Source: Plasmodium malariae | Lineage: Eukaryota > Apicomplexa > Aconoidasida > Haemosporida > Plasmodiidae | Length of the DNA: 64,000 bases | Direction of reading: 5' to 3' | Assembly (NCBI RefSeq): GCF_900090045.1 | Contig: NC_041788.1 | Span: 2,413,501 to 2,477,500, forward strand | In this document: piece after piece, positions 24,946 through 36,315 of the stretch | How the letters are laid out: every line of letters begins with the position of its first letter | Position numbering within the stretch: the first letter of the stretch is position 1 | Translations under genes and position numbers: made by a program | Notes under the pieces: model-generated | The model's input: only the letters and a program-made list of their open reading frames with translations | The model's database searches: none | What the model was told of the DNA's origin: nothing

Positions 24946-27102
24946 TTATACCACTTCGACTACTTCGTTGTGTGGAACTGCCGTTTGGACTGCCTCACCT
25001 ACTTCGTTGTTGTGTGGTACCACTGCTTGGACAACCTCATCCGCATTGTTTTGTGGTACTACCGCTTGAGTTTGAGTTACTTCCCCCACTTGGTTATATG
25101 GTGTAGATGGTTGAACTACCTCTGCCGCTTCGTTATGTGCTGCTAGTTCTTGAGTTACTTCACCCACTGCGTGATTAGGTACCGCTGTTTCACTGTGTGG
25201 AGTTTGGACTTGACTTAACTCATCCGCTTCGTTTTCGTTACCTGGTAAATTGTCCTCCATTTTAGACACTTCCTCTATAACGTTGTCAACGACTTCCTCT
25301 ATTTTGGCAGCTTCCACAGCTATGCTATCGTGTACTATTTGATTTATTGCATCTTGGACGGCACCCTCTTCAGCTAATTTGTCAAGAGTCTCAACAAAAT
25401 TGTAATTAAGGGCATTCGTTTCTTCATTCTGATTATTGTTTGGAGCCTCTACTTCCTGTTCAACGCCACCCGCTGGTGTGTTATCTGTTGGTGTGTTATC
25501 GGCTGGTGTGTTATCTGTTGGTGTGTTATCGGTTGGTGTGTTATCGGCTGGTGTGTTATCGGTTGGTGTGTTATCGGTTGGCGTGTTATCGGTTGGCGTA
25601 CCATCCACTACTGGATTAGCCGCTTGCTCGTCAACCATTTGTTCGTCTTGTGTTTGTTCATCTTCGTCCATTCCTTGCACGTTAGCATTTTCTTGGTTGG
25701 CTGTGTCTACATATTGATTGTGATACATTTCATTTTCGTAAAAGTCTATTTCTTCAATCATGTTGTCTATGCTGGACATAAGAGCAACCTCTTCATCTGG
25801 GGCAGTTCCTCTTAGTTTAGGTGTTTCAACGGTATTATGCATATCGACCTGTTTTTGTTCCTTACCCGAAGTACTAGCTTTTGAGTTCTTTTTGTAGAAT
25901 ATTTTCTTTTTAACGATAGATAATAAATGTTTGACTTTGTGAAAGAATATTTTCATACCTAATTCGATGATACCTTTTTTTAATTCATTCACATAGGTAT
26001 CATGAGTAACTTCAACTGCTTCTTCTAAACCTAATTCTTTTGCTTTTTTTTTTCTATAGGATATATAAGCTTTATATAACAGTTTTAGTAATATATCTTT
26101 TAGTTTATTCAGAACTACACCTTTAAGATTAACTAATAAATATTCATAAGAAGCTAATTCCGTTTTAAAATGATCTAGCTGTTCAATTGCATCATGACCT
26201 GTTTGTGTTTTTGATTTACCTTTAATTACTCCTTCTATATGTAAAATTTTTTCACCTATCTCTTTTCCTTTTTCTATAAGATTTACTAAATCTCCTCCAA
26301 TATTACCACCATCTTGAATTAATGTACTTTTTACTATATCTAAAAGTCCATCTCCATTTTTAAGTATATCTTTCATATTATTTTTTACAAAATCTTTGAT
26401 ACCAATATCCCCTAGTTCTATATTATGAATATTATCATCTTCATTAAGATCTAATGTATTCGCACTATTGCTAAGTTTATATAATCCTTTATAACCATTA
26501 TCTGTTTCTCCTGTTTCTTTTATATTAAACATATTTTGCAAATCCTCATTATCTATATCATCACTTCCAGCATTTAAATGTTTATTTATGAAATCCTGAC
26601 TCTTTTCTATATAGTCTACATTATTTTTCAAGTTCTTCATTTTTGCATTTAGAGTATGAACAGTTGAGTTGTTTCCTGCATTAAGTTGCAACAAGGATTT
26701 GTTATCTTTTATATGATCTATCATACCTTTTACATTGTCAATTTCTTTTTTATGCAATTCTAAGAAATTAATTAATTTTTTTAATTCCTCTGTGTCATGT
26801 CCAAATAAATCTTGACTATCATCTACTTTTATACCATACATTAAATTCTTTACCATTTGGGGATATTTTCCTCCTTTCAATAATTGCTTACATTCTTCCT
26901 TTATTTGTTTACATTTTTCATCCTTAAATTCTTTTTTATTTGCTTTGCAATATTGACATTTGATAACTTTAAATAATTTCTCATAATTACTTATAAGGTC
27001 GTTGTCGAACAATTTTGTGAATTCTGCCACATCGTTACACCTTGCAAAACTATTCTGAACAAGCAAGGCAACCAAGGGAAAAATTAAAAATTTTATTTTC
27101 AT
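24946..27102 (-). CDS. MSP9: Merozoite surface protein 9 (ABRA/p101 family)
   Basis: A secreted, peripherally attached protein of the parasitophorous vacuole and merozoite surface, reported to associate with MSP1 and red-cell band 3. It is a single exon of 718 residues. A signal peptide (MKIKFLIFPLVALLVQNSFA) is followed by the four-cysteine N-terminal block of the family (NYEKLFKVIKCQYC at 39-52, then C64 and C71). The conserved middle includes GKEIGEKIL, VVLNKLKDILLKLLYKAY and VNELKKGIIELGMKIFF, then LRGTAPDEE. There is no GPI-anchor signal. The C-terminal third is acidic and repetitive: about nine PTDNT/PADNT pentamers (residues about 500-545) and terminal HNEV/VVPQNN-type repeats. These differ from repeats I know in other species, as usual for this antigen. 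The ATG at 27102 is the only start that gives the signal peptide. Confidence 0.95.
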   Translation of the reverse strand: MKIKFLIFPLVALLVQNSFARCNDVAEFTKLFDNDLISNYEKLFKVIKCQYCKANKKEFKDEKCKQIKEECKQLLKGGKYPQMVKNLMYGIKVDDSQDLFGHDTEELKKLINFLELHKKEIDNVKGMIDHIKDNKSLLQLNAGNNSTVHTLNAKMKNLKNNVDYIEKSQDFINKHLNAGSDDIDNEDLQNMFNIKETGETDNGYKGLYKLSNSANTLDLNEDDNIHNIELGDIGIKDFVKNNMKDILKNGDGLLDIVKSTLIQDGGNIGGDLVNLIEKGKEIGEKILHIEGVIKGKSKTQTGHDAIEQLDHFKTELASYEYLLVNLKGVVLNKLKDILLKLLYKAYISYRKKKAKELGLEEAVEVTHDTYVNELKKGIIELGMKIFFHKVKHLLSIVKKKIFYKKNSKASTSGKEQKQVDMHNTVETPKLRGTAPDEEVALMSSIDNMIEEIDFYENEMYHNQYVDTANQENANVQGMDEDEQTQDEQMVDEQAANPVVDGTPTDNTPTDNTPTDNTPADNTPTDNTPTDNTPADNTPTDNTPAGGVEQEVEAPNNNQNEETNALNYNFVETLDKLAEEGAVQDAINQIVHDSIAVEAAKIEEVVDNVIEEVSKMEDNLPGNENEADELSQVQTPHSETAVPNHAVGEVTQELAAHNEAAEVVQPSTPYNQVGEVTQTQAVVPQNNADEVVQAVVPHNNEVGEAVQTAVPHNEVVEVV

Positions 27103-27717
27103 TCTTTAGGAAAAAAGGAGCTATTGTTGAAGTACTTTTTTTGTTTCGCTGTTATTTTGCAGTACTAGGATTTTCTCGATTATTTTTGTCTTTTCTGTTT
27201 CTTCTGCCTTATTTTTGTTTTACTTTTTCTTTTTTACAGAGACCTACAACAAAAGGTATGTCGTTAAAAAAAAAAAAATTTGTGGCTTGTGTATTAGCAA
27301 ATTTGCAGTTGCACACGCATTCATGAGGCGTATGAACATATATACACATATATGTAGTTATATGTACATACAGACATATATAAGTAGTTATTTGCGCATA
27401 TATACATACGTAAGTAGTTATATGCACATAAATGTATGTATATATTTGTGAATATATGAACATATTTATGCATATATGTAGGAAGCTGTGTGTAAGCCCC
27501 TTGACGTAAAGAGAGATCGCAAAGTAAACCTTCCCCCACCCCCCCCAAACGCTCAATTGTGAAGGCGTTATAAAAAAAAAAAAGGAGAGAAAAGAGAGAA
27601 AAGAGAGAAAAGAAAGAGAGAAAAGAGAGAAAAGAAAAAAAAAGAAAAATTCAAGTTCAATTCAAGTTCAATTCAAGTTTAAAAAGGGGTCACTTTTTTT
27701 AAAAAAGATTGACAAAT

Positions 27718-28401
27718 ATGCAATCGTGCATTTCGCTTTGTTCTGTTGAGCATATTACAATGCAGCATGGTTAATTTGTATATATTTGTGTATATATATA
27801 TATGTGTGTATATATATAGGTGTGTATATATATATGTGTGTATATATATATATATGTGTATATATATAGGTGTGTATATGTATAGGTGTGTATATATATA
27901 TATGTGTATATATATAGGTGTGTATATAGGTGTGTATATATATAGGTGTGTATATATATAGGGTGTATATGTATAGGTGTGTATATATATAGGTGTGTAT
28001 ATACATAGGTGTGTATATGTATAGGTGTGTATATATATATGTGTGTATATATATAGGTGTGTATATGTATAGGTGTGTATATATATAGGTGTGCATATAT
28101 ATATGTGTGTATATATATTTGTGTATGCATACATTTATATAAATAAATATACGTATACAATTGCGTGCACGGTTTCGATTGGTACCTGACCTTCCAGCGA
28201 TTTTAGAAATATTCGAAAATGTCGTAAAAAGATTTATTCATGTAAAACATGCATGTAAATATATATGTACGTACATGTAATATTCAAACGAAATAAATTT
28301 CCACTTCTAGAAGAAATGTTTTGCCTTTTACTGTATTCTTAGAAGTAATATTTTCAGTATTCTACTCTTTAAATTATATTTCACAACTAAAAAGAGGAAA
28401 G

Positions 28402-28434
<33 letters not shown>

Positions 28435-28439
28435 AGTAA
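27718..28439 (+). CDS. Speculative three-exon small basic protein
   Basis: Three plus-strand pieces join in phase with GT-AG borders: 27718-27769, 28198-28241 and 28311-28439, giving 74 residues. The middle exon encodes ILEIFENVVKRFIH. The last starts KKCFAFYCILRSNIFSILLF (one hydrophobic segment) and ends in poly-Lys from an A-tract. The first intron would contain the whole TG/TA minisatellite. No family recognised. Chance assembly is quite possible. Confidence 0.2.
27778..28124. repeat. TGTGTATATATATAGG-type minisatellite
   Basis: About 20 variable units of tgtgtatatata with ta expansions and agg or tgt endings, about 350 bp. It generates long artificial minus-strand frames in all three phases. 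Confidence 0.95.
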
Positions 28440-31051
28440 AATAAAATCTAATAATTTAATATCGTATAAAATCGATTGTCACAATGTAAAAAATGTGCTA
28501 AAAGATAATTCAAAAAAAAAAAAAAAATACAGCCCCGTGACGTGTTAAATTTACACATGCACATTTATGCATATATTATGTACATATGCATAATTGACTG
28601 AACTGTGCACTAACAGGTGTACGATAAAAATACTGAAATAAAGGTTCGCACTTTTGTCAAAAATAAAATAACACCCCTCCAAAAAGGATAAATAACCGAA
28701 CGACTGAGCAGTCAAGCGGTTAAGCTACTGAACTGGACTATTGAACAACCAAACAACTGAGCGCCCGAACGAATGTGCAATAAATGATCATAATGATCTG
28801 TGCACCAAGTTAATATTCTTTTTCGTGTGTTAGACAATCATACTGAAATACTGTAACCGACTGAAGTTTTTTATTCATTGTTGTAATACGGTTGTTTCAA
28901 CAAAATAAAAAAAGATAAATATATGTATTACATATATATATATATATATATATATGTAAAAACAGAACGATGAAATATTAACTCTCCTTTTTTTTTTTTT
29001 TTTTCTGAACACCAGGAAATTATTGCATTTTGGCTAGCTGTTGTCCTTTGAAAAATAGCCAAATTGTTTTAATGCATGTCAAAAGGTTTCACATATATTT
29101 CTATTCTGTCATTTTGTTTCTCGCCATTTTACAACCTCCTTATGTTTTTTCTCATAAATGACTAGAATGAAAATAATATTCACAGTGAAGACGTAATGTA
29201 CGCACACAAAGCAGTCGCGCTTTTGTGGCATGAACACACGTAAATACGTGTAAAGGGGAATTTGTACATGTGTGTGTATGTTATGTACACATGTACGTAT
29301 GTATTTTTTTATTTTTATTTTTTTAATTTAATAAAATATATACGATAACATGTAATGAGAGGGTAAAATTAATTAATGTACTGTTCATACATATTATGCA
29401 TATTGCCCTTTGGCCGTATTTCTGATTTTTGATCGCTTCCTAGTATCATACTTTCTCCAATATGACACTTTAAATACATATTTATTCAGTTCAACTAATT
29501 TTTATAATATTCAAATATTTGCTAAGTACACTTAATATATTTTTCTTAAGATTTAATTTTGCAACGGAAAAAAATTGTAAAAATATTTATGTACATTAAA
29601 TTTATTCTTACTAAAAAGGAGCGTCATAATAAAAATATGAACATTTTTTTTTTTTTTTTTCCTTTTTTCATATTTTAAAAAGAAGGTAATCCATAATAAA
29701 AATGCATTTTTTAATGGTAAAAAATTGATTATTTAGAGGAACAAATATTTTACTTATATTCGTAAATCGTACTTTTTCTTTTTTTTTTTTAAACATTTCA
29801 TAGGAGAACAAATAATAAAAGTCTACTAATTCATTAATATGACTTGGTGAAGTGTCACACATTGTAATGTAATATATTATGACAGTGTTCATGTTTTTTT
29901 TTTTTTTTTTTTTTTTCTTACTCATAAAAGGTGAATAAACAAAAGAAGAGATAATCAATTACGTGTTTTGTGGCATTTCGTATATATTATAAAAAGTAAA
30001 GAAAAAGGGGTAAATATATAGTTGTCTTTTTATTTTATATATGTGTATATACATAAATGTATATATTATATATATATATATCATAGCGCATTATAATAAT
30101 GTGTATGTTCTTAGTGTTAGTAAGAATAATGACAGTATTAATTAGCATTTAAAAGAAAAATAAAATAAATAATTCAGATATGTTACTCTAATCCACAAAG
30201 TAAAAAAGAAAATATTGCATTAATTGCATTTTATATACGATAATAAATAAACATAATGTGTTTAATGAAAAAAGAGTTATGTGAAAAAGGGCCCAGCTAA
30301 ACAGAGTACACTTGCACACAGGTGTACATATATACATTGTACGAATATATTTATGTGTACATGTATGTATATATGTATGTACATACGTATGTATAACGTA
30401 CAGGTAAAACAAAACCGCGTACAAATTAAACAAACCAAAGATCGAGTCATATTACTAGTCATAATAAATCATTAATGGGGAAAAAACAAAATACAAATAG
30501 CAAATAAAAAAAATGCGCAACAAATTATCATCTATTTGTTTAGATAGTGCTTAACAAAATGAATACAAAATTATATATAGATCCGTTGCACAGTTAATAT
30601 AATATGTCTACGCCTTTATATGTGGGAGTAATTTACAGCTGTCTTTTTTCAAATAGAAAGAAGTACACACATGTACAACACACAGAAACTATGCAGCACG
30701 TGTGAACGAAGCAGTTGTGTGTAAAACGTAACAAAGGGTATGTATTTTGACATATGATTTTATTTGAACAACGTCTGAACATTATTCTCCAATAAAAATT
30801 ATCTCTACGTTTATTTTGATGTTGTATTATATAAATACATACACATGCATTTATATATATATATATATATATATATGCATGTGTTCATGTACCATTCATC
30901 ATATAGTATTCCTTTAAATTTAAGATGTTCACTTCATTGTTATATCATTTTAATTCTTTATAAAAAAGCGAACCCCCATTATAACTACATGATGTGATAT
31001 AAATGTAATATACATTTTTATAACAAGCAAAATTTTGCGCACTGGTTGAAA

Positions 31052-31725
31052 ATGTTTTCTAAGTCGTACACAAATTTTCAAGCAGATGGGGAAAATACCT
31101 TTCATTCTTTCTATTTCTTTCGTCGGTATTTTGATAAAATGAGTACAAATATAGGTACATATGCACGTATATATGCGTATATGTATATGCACACATATAT
31201 CATTTCCTCTCATTTTTGGAGGTGCCACGTTTAATAGTAGTCATCTTATTGGGTTATCCTTGCACTGATAACTGAACTTGATTTTACAAAAATAGCTGGA
31301 AAAATGAACTTCATTCTATGGAAAAAAAATTAAAAAAAAAAAAAAAAAAAAACTAGACGAAAATAAACGAAAAGAACTGAAGAAAAAAATTATGAATATA
31401 ACAATGACAGACAACCTACATGTACAATTCGCATATAACATTTATATATGCTCAATAATACATATCACAACGCAATTTAAAATGAATAAATAAATAAATA
31501 TATAATATATATATACATATTATATACTTTTCTACAAATATACAAGGTCAAATTTTTTTCAAAGGGTGTATTTATTATTAACCCTTTTCACTTTTAAAAA
31601 TTATTTTTTATTTTCTTTTTTTTGTGCTCTAATACATTTTAGTAGACTCGTTGGCTAAATTAAATAAAACTGAGAGGTCAAGAAGGAAAAGCACCAAGAG
31701 TCAGGAAAAATTGGATCATATGTGA
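31052..31725 (+). CDS. Probable small two-exon gene, 61 residues
   Basis: Exon 1, 31052-31154, starts with ATG (MFSKSYTNFQADGENTFHSF) and ends at donor G|GTACAT. Exon 2, 31643-31725, follows a good acceptor (tttttttgtgctctaatacattttag) and is in matching phase (1 then 2 bases), encoding VDSLAKLNKTERSRRKSTKS and a stop. Both exons have protein-like, non-repetitive composition amid A/T-rich filler. The N-terminal half is aromatic and basic (FYFFRRYFDK), the C terminus strongly basic. The size and charge resemble small organellar subunits, but I recognise no family. The track of long frames misses exon 2 because it is too short. Confidence 0.42.
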
Positions 31726-32257
31726 ACATATATATATATATATATATATATATACAAATATATGCGTACATTAACGTACATATCTATGCTATTATGTACA
31801 TGCTGTATGCGTACACGCGTGTATGATCGTTATTATCAATCGATTTGGTAAGAGAGAAAAAGTGTAAAAGGGGAAGAGTGAAGGCGCAAAAAAGTATGTG
31901 GAGTAATAAAAAATAAAATAATAAAATAATAAAATAAATAAAATAAAACAAAATGAAATAACATATGTGAAATAAAAATATAAAAATATAAAAGAAGTGA
32001 AGTAAAGAAATAAATACTATAATATGTATATGTGCATATACATATGTACTTATATATATAAATAAAGGAACAAAATGAGAAATTAAACGAAGTAAAATAG
32101 GAACAAGAGGCGCTTAAACGGGATAAAGGAAAACCAATTTAATTAAGTCAACGAATGAGCACATTTGGAAAATTTGGGGAGAAAAAATTTAGGAGCATAT
32201 AAGAACGTATTTTTTTTTTTTTTTTAGCGCATAATATTATAGTTAAAATGTAAGAAT

Positions 32258-35200
32258 ATGCTTAAGTTGTACATATACTTTTTTTTCGCAGTATTTTTAA
32301 AAGAGTGGGAAATACTCAGCGGGGTAAGTGTAAGTCGAAAGCAATACCATTCGGTTAGTCATTTGAGGGAGGTTCAAGGAGAAAAAATCTCACATAGGGG
32401 CTACTCGCACAGGGACCACTCACATAGAAGTGTATCACATAATGACTGTTCACTTAGATGTGTATCAATTATCAAGGGGAGGAAGGTATTCTTACCCTTT
32501 AAGGCCCATATCAGTGCGCATAAAGACGGGGATCAGAGCAATGTTTGTTATAAAGGTAGAAAAAGCTGTAAATCGAAGGGGAAAAAGAATATATATTACC
32601 ATTTCAATAAAAGAAAATTGGTTAGCATACCAAAAGTAAAAAAAAAAAAAAAAAAAAAGGATTTTCTTCTTTCTTTTTTATTATTATCGGGAATAATATG
32701 TCTAGTTGTAAAACTATAAAAAGCTATGGTGAAGTAAAAAAAAGAAAAAAACTTTGTGTTTTAAATGATGAACTAGAAGAAGCAAAAGATTATGAACAAG
32801 AAGACTTAGACCCCGAATTACATGATAGCTTACGTGGGTGTATTGAAAATGATATGAAAAACATTTATTTTGATGGGCTGACAGAATGTGATCAAAATGA
32901 TTACAGTGCTGATGAAGATAATTTTGATAAAGATGATTTAAGTGAAGAAACGAAAAGAAAGAAATATTATGTATATGGAAGAAATTTTAGTGATAAAGAT
33001 TTTGACTCTGAACATGTTCATAAATATTATCAACATTTGCCTATATATTTTGATAACCCAAATGTAGGCTCCACTAGTAATTTTAAAAAAATGTATGAAT
33101 CAAATAAAATTGAAAATTTAGAAAGAAATATAAGAGAAGAAGATTTATATTATCCTTCAGTACCAATTAACTGGAAATTATATGTTTGTCTATTTTTTGA
33201 TAAAAAATATAATTATGAAAATGAGGAAGAAAAAAATATATATGATCGATTTAATAAAAATATACGGCATAAATATGTCTTAGAGTTCTTATCATGGGTC
33301 AAGTTATCAACAAGGATATATCAAAATACTTCAAAAATATTGATGCTATTTAACTTAAAAAAAAATAATAATATATATGGTAATATACTTTTTTTTACTT
33401 CATTGAATTTACATTATGCTAATATGTTTATGAAATCAAATCCGTATATAAAACTAGGATTATGTGAAGAATTATATTTGTATTCGTATGAAAGTAATAA
33501 TGACCATTTTCTCCTAGGTAATTTTCCTAATCTCTTTTTGCAAAAAAATTATTTATTTATAAAATTTTTTAATCCTCAAAAATTAAAGGAAATCAATTCT
33601 TTATATGAAAAGCATATGAGGTTTTACATAACATCCAATATGATTTTTAAACTGGGTATATTGAAAAAAGTACACAAGGACAATTTGAAGGATATATTTT
33701 TGACTACTCATCAGTACTTGCCAATAACCGAGGATCAGACGAAGAGTATTCTATCCAAGTTTAACGCGGAATTTGAGCTCCTGGAGCGGTGCACAGCTGT
33801 TCAGCTAGACGAACACTGCCGGATAAGGAGCATCACCGGGGCAGGCGAAAGGGATGGTATCAGTGGTAGCGGTAGTACTAGCAGTTGGGATAGCACTAAC
33901 AGTAGTAGCAGATGTAGTGGTAAAAGTGAGCATCTCCCGAATGATACCGAAGAGGGGGAAAACCAAGAAAGGTATAACTCTAGCTGCGTAGCAGAACTGA
34001 ACATAGTAAATTGCCGAGATGAAGAAGAAGCGCAGGAATTTTTGGAAAAGGACCCATACACAAGATGCTGCTTCTATGAGAGTATTTTTTTTTCCGAAGT
34101 GCGTGAAGTAGTTCCACATATAAAATATGGAGAAGGGTATATGCCGAAAATGATGAATCCAAATTTAAAATATAAGTATGAACTTGACACCAACTTGAAC
34201 CCAACAGAATGTTTAGAGGATAAACCGGAGTATTTAGAGAATAGAAGTATGGCAGAAAAAAAATTAGCTAATCATGAGAAAGTGGATTTTGATATACTTG
34301 ATACATTCATTAAGTTAAAATATACCAATAAAGAAGTCGAGTATGAACACTGGGATGTGAAGGAATCCGACACAGGTGTGAATGGAAAATTTCATGCGAA
34401 TTGTGCACTAGATATGGCAGAAATGGAAAAAAAAAATTTGTACATATCGGAAAAATCGCTACAAGGGGGTATTCTTGAAAAAAGGCGAAGAGGAACTGCA
34501 AGCGAAATGGATAGAATGGACACAATGGATAGAAGCGATGGAAATGATAGGAGAAGTCGAAGTGGACGTAGCTCCGGCGCGAAAGTATGCAGGGTAAAAA
34601 TTGTTGACTATGATAACGACTACATTGATTACATTTGCAATGTGCAGCGAAACAAGATATTGTACGTAAAGAAAAATGGAAAAGACAAGGAAACAACGTA
34701 TACAGACTCGAAAAGTGCATTAGGTAGTAACAAGTCGAACAACATATATGATATATTGAGAGAAGATATGAAAAACCCGAACATATATAAGAAAAAAGAC
34801 ATCCTATTAATAGATAACACATTGCAGTTTTTTGATCATTTTTTTTTTAAAGATTACTTGTCTGGTTTTGTTTACATTTCTCTACCTCCAGGGGAATATA
34901 TTGAAGATGCATATTTAATAAAAGATGAAAAAAATTATGATTTCACTATGTTTAATAATTCCTTAGCTACTCAAGATGATTTTTTAAAAAGACAAAATTA
35001 TCAACCCAGGTTTTTAAAAGGAATATGGTTAAAAAAGGAGCAATCAAAAATTCTTTTTTATGATAAACAGAACAATGCTTTACTCTTTGGAACTGGAATT
35101 GACAAAACTTTTTCATGGGACAAACAAGTTGATGATCGTGTTATGAAGAGAGCTTTAATTAATATGGAAATAGCTATGGAAAAAATTAGAAAAGGTAGTT

Positions 35201-35491
35201 CCATTATACAAGATGATATTACTGTTCATCAGGAAACAGATCGAACAATTAAGGAGTACACGGATGAGTACACCTCTGTTCAAAAAAGGTTTACATCCAT
35301 TCACAATCATTTGAAATCCTCTGAAGGTTACCCCGACTTGAAACCCCCCCCGGGTATGACTTCGCATACGTGAAGGGTTCACATTTTCGTTCCTTCGATA
35401 AACTTCTTCAACAGTGGAATATCTCCTTTCCTCACTTCAAGCATGCATGTATATACATATGTACATATACGAATATATATATGTACATATA

Positions 35492-35560
<69 letters not shown>

Positions 35561-35819
35561 ATATGTATGTATGGATCTGTTCACATTTCTTTATTTTGCA
35601 GGCCTTGAATATTTAAACCCACACATTTGGGAAAAGACAACAGATGAGCACAAGAAGTTAATGCTAGATAAAGAAAGAGTCCAAAAACTACATTCGAAAT
35701 TTTTAAAAAAACTGGAGTTGTATAAAGCTTCAGTGGATGACGATCCTTTTATTCAAAAGGCGCCATCAGAAAGTGATATTCTGAGTCATTCGGACAAAGT
35801 GGAAATTCATTTTCTGTGA
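32258..35819 (+). CDS. YCII-like double-domain protein with leader-like N terminus
   Basis: The body starts at ATG 32698 or further upstream. It runs to donor G|GTATGA (35354) and splices in phase to 35602-35819 ([17 protein letters not shown]), giving 957 residues from 32698. Residues about 155-265 resemble a YCII (dimeric alpha/beta barrel) fold: [32 protein letters not shown], then [18 protein letters not shown], matching the family's DPY..GL pattern. A second copy (about 334-470), split by a Ser/Gly insert, ends [20 protein letters not shown]. Upstream, frame 32258-32635 encodes a hydrophobic start ([14 protein letters not shown]) and a His/Ser/Arg-rich stretch, like an apicoplast bipartite leader. 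It connects only if one A is added to, or two removed from, the A21 tract at 32638-32658, or through an unseen intron. Function unknown. Confidence 0.72.
32638..32658 (+). other. A21 tract at a frame junction
   Basis: The leader-like frame reads into this run in one phase ([12 protein letters not shown]) and stops at 32717-32719. The body frame emerges from the same run in the next phase ([18 protein letters not shown]). One extra A, or two fewer, would fuse them. Confidence 0.6.
35490..35551. repeat. (TA)n microsatellite inside the last intron of the YCII-like gene
   Basis: About 30 TA dinucleotides between the donor at 35354 and the acceptor at 35600-35601. Confidence 0.9.
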
Positions 35820-35894
35820 TATGGAGAAAATTGTCTTTTGCCATCCATATATATATTTGTTTTCTTTTTTTTTTTGTCAAATTTAGGCAAACTG

Positions 35895-35931
<37 letters not shown>

Positions 35932-36315
35932 TTAGTAGTAGTTAAAGATGCGTTTTTTCATTAAAGCGAGTGGAAAAAAGGAAACAAAAAAAAAAAAAAA
36001 AAGAAAAAAAAAAGAAAAAAAAAAAAAAGAAAAAAGAGAAAAAAAAGAAGATCAACGTAGAAATAAGCATAATTGGTAAAACTTCTTATAACTGCATGAA
36101 ATTACGTAGAAAGGAATAATGCGTAATTAACATATGTGCATAAAGCAGCAGTATACACATGTACGTACGCAAAAATGCAGCAAAATCGAAGCAATATCAA
36201 AGCCGCAGTTTTATGTAACACCCCGACATGGTCTGTACATCTTCCTATAAACTTTAGGAATATCTGGGAAAGTCAAAATTTGTCAAAAGCAGGTTACCCT
36301 CCCCCAACTACACGT
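35820..36315. other. Spacer between convergent genes
   Basis: A TA microsatellite (35899-35928) and A-rich tracts (35985-36050). Nothing else seen. Confidence 0.6.

Larger units (their letters stand above)
27103..32257. other. 5-kb intergenic region between divergent MSP9 and the YCII-like gene
   Basis: The longest gap in the window. It contains the MSP9 promoter and 5' UTR, a TG/TA minisatellite (27778-28124), many poly-A/T and TA tracts, a hairpin-rich island (29020-29255) and two phase-consistent tiny gene candidates (27718-28439, 31052-31725). Otherwise A/T-rich filler in which I see nothing. Confidence 0.55.

Noticed and set aside
27679..28160. Three long minus-strand frames of Tyr/Ile/Thr/His repeats
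   Set aside because: All three phases of a TG/TA minisatellite are stop-free on one strand; no complex sequence.
28690..28790. tRNA-like stretch (gcggttaagc) in the MSP9 upstream gap
   Set aside because: No acceptor stem, no GTTCRA T-loop and no anticodon arm; it looks like a degenerate short repeat of ctgaac/cgaac units.
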